Shown in pieces: positions 63,513 to 64,000 of a DNA stretch of 64,000 nt. Below the pieces are notes generated by a model that worked only from the letters and a program-made list of their open reading frames with translations, had not been told where the DNA came from and did not search any database. Within the stretch, counting starts at the first letter, position 1. Each line of letters opens with the position of its first letter. The stretch comes from Paractinoplanes pyxinae (lineage in GTDB: Bacteria; Actinomycetota; Actinomycetes; Mycobacteriales; Micromonosporaceae): assembly GCF_026626335.1 (NCBI RefSeq), contig NZ_JAPNTZ010000001.1, forward strand, positions 1 to 64,000, read 5' to 3'. The translations under genes and the position numbers were made by a program.

Positions 63513-64000
63513 TCAGGCCTGGCTGAGGATCACCAGTTCGTTGCCCTCCGGGTCGGCGACCAGCCGGCGACCCTGCGACTCGCCGAGCAGCCGGCCGCCG
63601 GCGGCGAGGGCCGTGGCCAGGCGTTCGCGCGCGAGGTCCGGCGGCACGGCGAGCTCGACGTGGATGCGGTTGCGCTGCCGGCGCCGTTCCGCGTCCGAGG
63701 TGTCGAGCTGCTGGAACACCAGCACCGGATTCAGCCGCCGGGGATCGTGAATGTCGCTCGCCCCGTCCCGCCGGTCGGTGACGTACCCGAGCGCGGCCAG
63801 CCAGAACGCGCGGACGGCGGCCACGTCGGCCGCGTCCAGGAACAACTGGACGAAGCGGGGCAGCGCCGGATCCGCCGTCGCGCCCAGCTCTCTCGCGGCG
63901 GCCTGCAGCCCGGCGGCGAGGCCGGTGAAGTCGACGTCGAGGCCGTGGGTGTCGTCCTCCCACTGATCCTTGCCGCTGTCGAGAATCACGAGCCCGGGCC
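63513..64000 (-). CDS. VOC (glyoxalase-fold) protein, N-terminus beyond the window
   Basis: The frame is open to the right edge (at least 162 residues), so the start is missing; GTG 63989 is only an internal candidate. The visible part has VDFTGLAAGLQAAA, then a VOC domain: VQLFLDAADVAAVRAFWLAALGY (quoted as VQLFLDAADV and FWLAALGY), WFQQ-like VFQQLD, NRIHVELAVPPD and DPEGNELVIL. This resembles actinobacterial VOC proteins fused after a pterin-carbinolamine dehydratase-like part, but the decisive N-terminus is outside the window. Confidence 0.75.
   Translation of the reverse strand, partial: PGLVILDSGKDQWEDDTHGLDVDFTGLAAGLQAAARELGATADPALPRFVQLFLDAADVAAVRAFWLAALGYVTDRRDGASDIHDPRRLNPVLVFQQLDTSDAERRRQRNRIHVELAVPPDLARERLATALAAGGRLLGESQGRRLVADPEGNELVILSQA

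Overview
The window is very GC-rich, with short intergenic gaps, many ATGA/TGATG start-stop overlaps, GTG starts and leaderless promoters. Gene content includes SigE-family ECF sigma factors, DUF2252, FBP-type zinc-finger, GPP34, LCP and STAND/LuxR ATPase regulators, and SAM methyltransferases of the actinobacterial PF04672 type. All of this points to a filamentous actinobacterium, most like Micromonosporaceae such as Actinoplanes. That placement is inference from family content, not from a marker gene. No tRNA, rRNA, CRISPR array, insertion sequence or origin was recognised.

Layout. 1-13.4 kb: a hypothetical gene cut by the left edge, an aldo/keto reductase, a secreted pectate lyase with its terminator and a LacI-type operator, an SDR-acyl-adenylate ligase fusion, an SDR, a sulfatase, a SigE-type sigma factor flanked by two proteins sharing a four-cysteine domain, then a cell-envelope group (NodB deacetylase, LCP ligase, secreted hydrolase). 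13.4-20.5 kb: two paralogous methyltransferases on either side of a 919-residue HTH/NB-ARC/TPR protein, each methyltransferase ending in tandem repeats that contain its stop codon; then a TetR-chorismate mutase fusion divergent from a small protein and an aldo/keto reductase, with palindromes between them. 20.5-28.8 kb: a wrecked recC-recB-recD locus, an ADP-ribosylglycohydrolase-phosphatase fusion, DUF2252 and DUF2255 genes behind a MerR-type promoter, DedA, and remnants of a lectin and an LPXTG protein.

28.9-41.7 kb: an EAL-DICT protein, a frameshifted chemotaxis receptor, a receiver protein without its phospho-acceptor, a partial molybdo-hydroxylase operon, a sortase with an EF-hand membrane protein and a Ser/Thr kinase, then a LuxR regulator and a nitrate/sulfonate-type ABC transporter that have both decayed around one intact ATPase. 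41.0-64 kb: three paralogous MerR regulators, two intact giant LuxR ATPases, a two-component system, FBP, two GPP34 proteins, dehydrogenases, hydrolases, a broken carboxylesterase, an SDR-methyltransferase pair, a secreted protein with a hairpin over its ribosome binding site, and a glyoxalase-fold gene cut by the right edge.

The strongest system-level signal is regulatory. Five promoters (near 25.1, 49.1, 52.1, 57.1 and 59.5 kb) share TTGAC, a 19-bp spacer resembling NNGTGGCAGGRACA, and a T-rich -10. Four of them sit exactly 6 bases before a start codon. Overlong spacers of this kind are the hallmark of MerR activation, and three closely related MerR proteins are encoded at 41.0, 56.2 and 60.2 kb. 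The window therefore appears to hold a dispersed MerR regulon with leaderless targets. The second theme is decay: at least five loci carry indels or internal deletions, several at runs of G.
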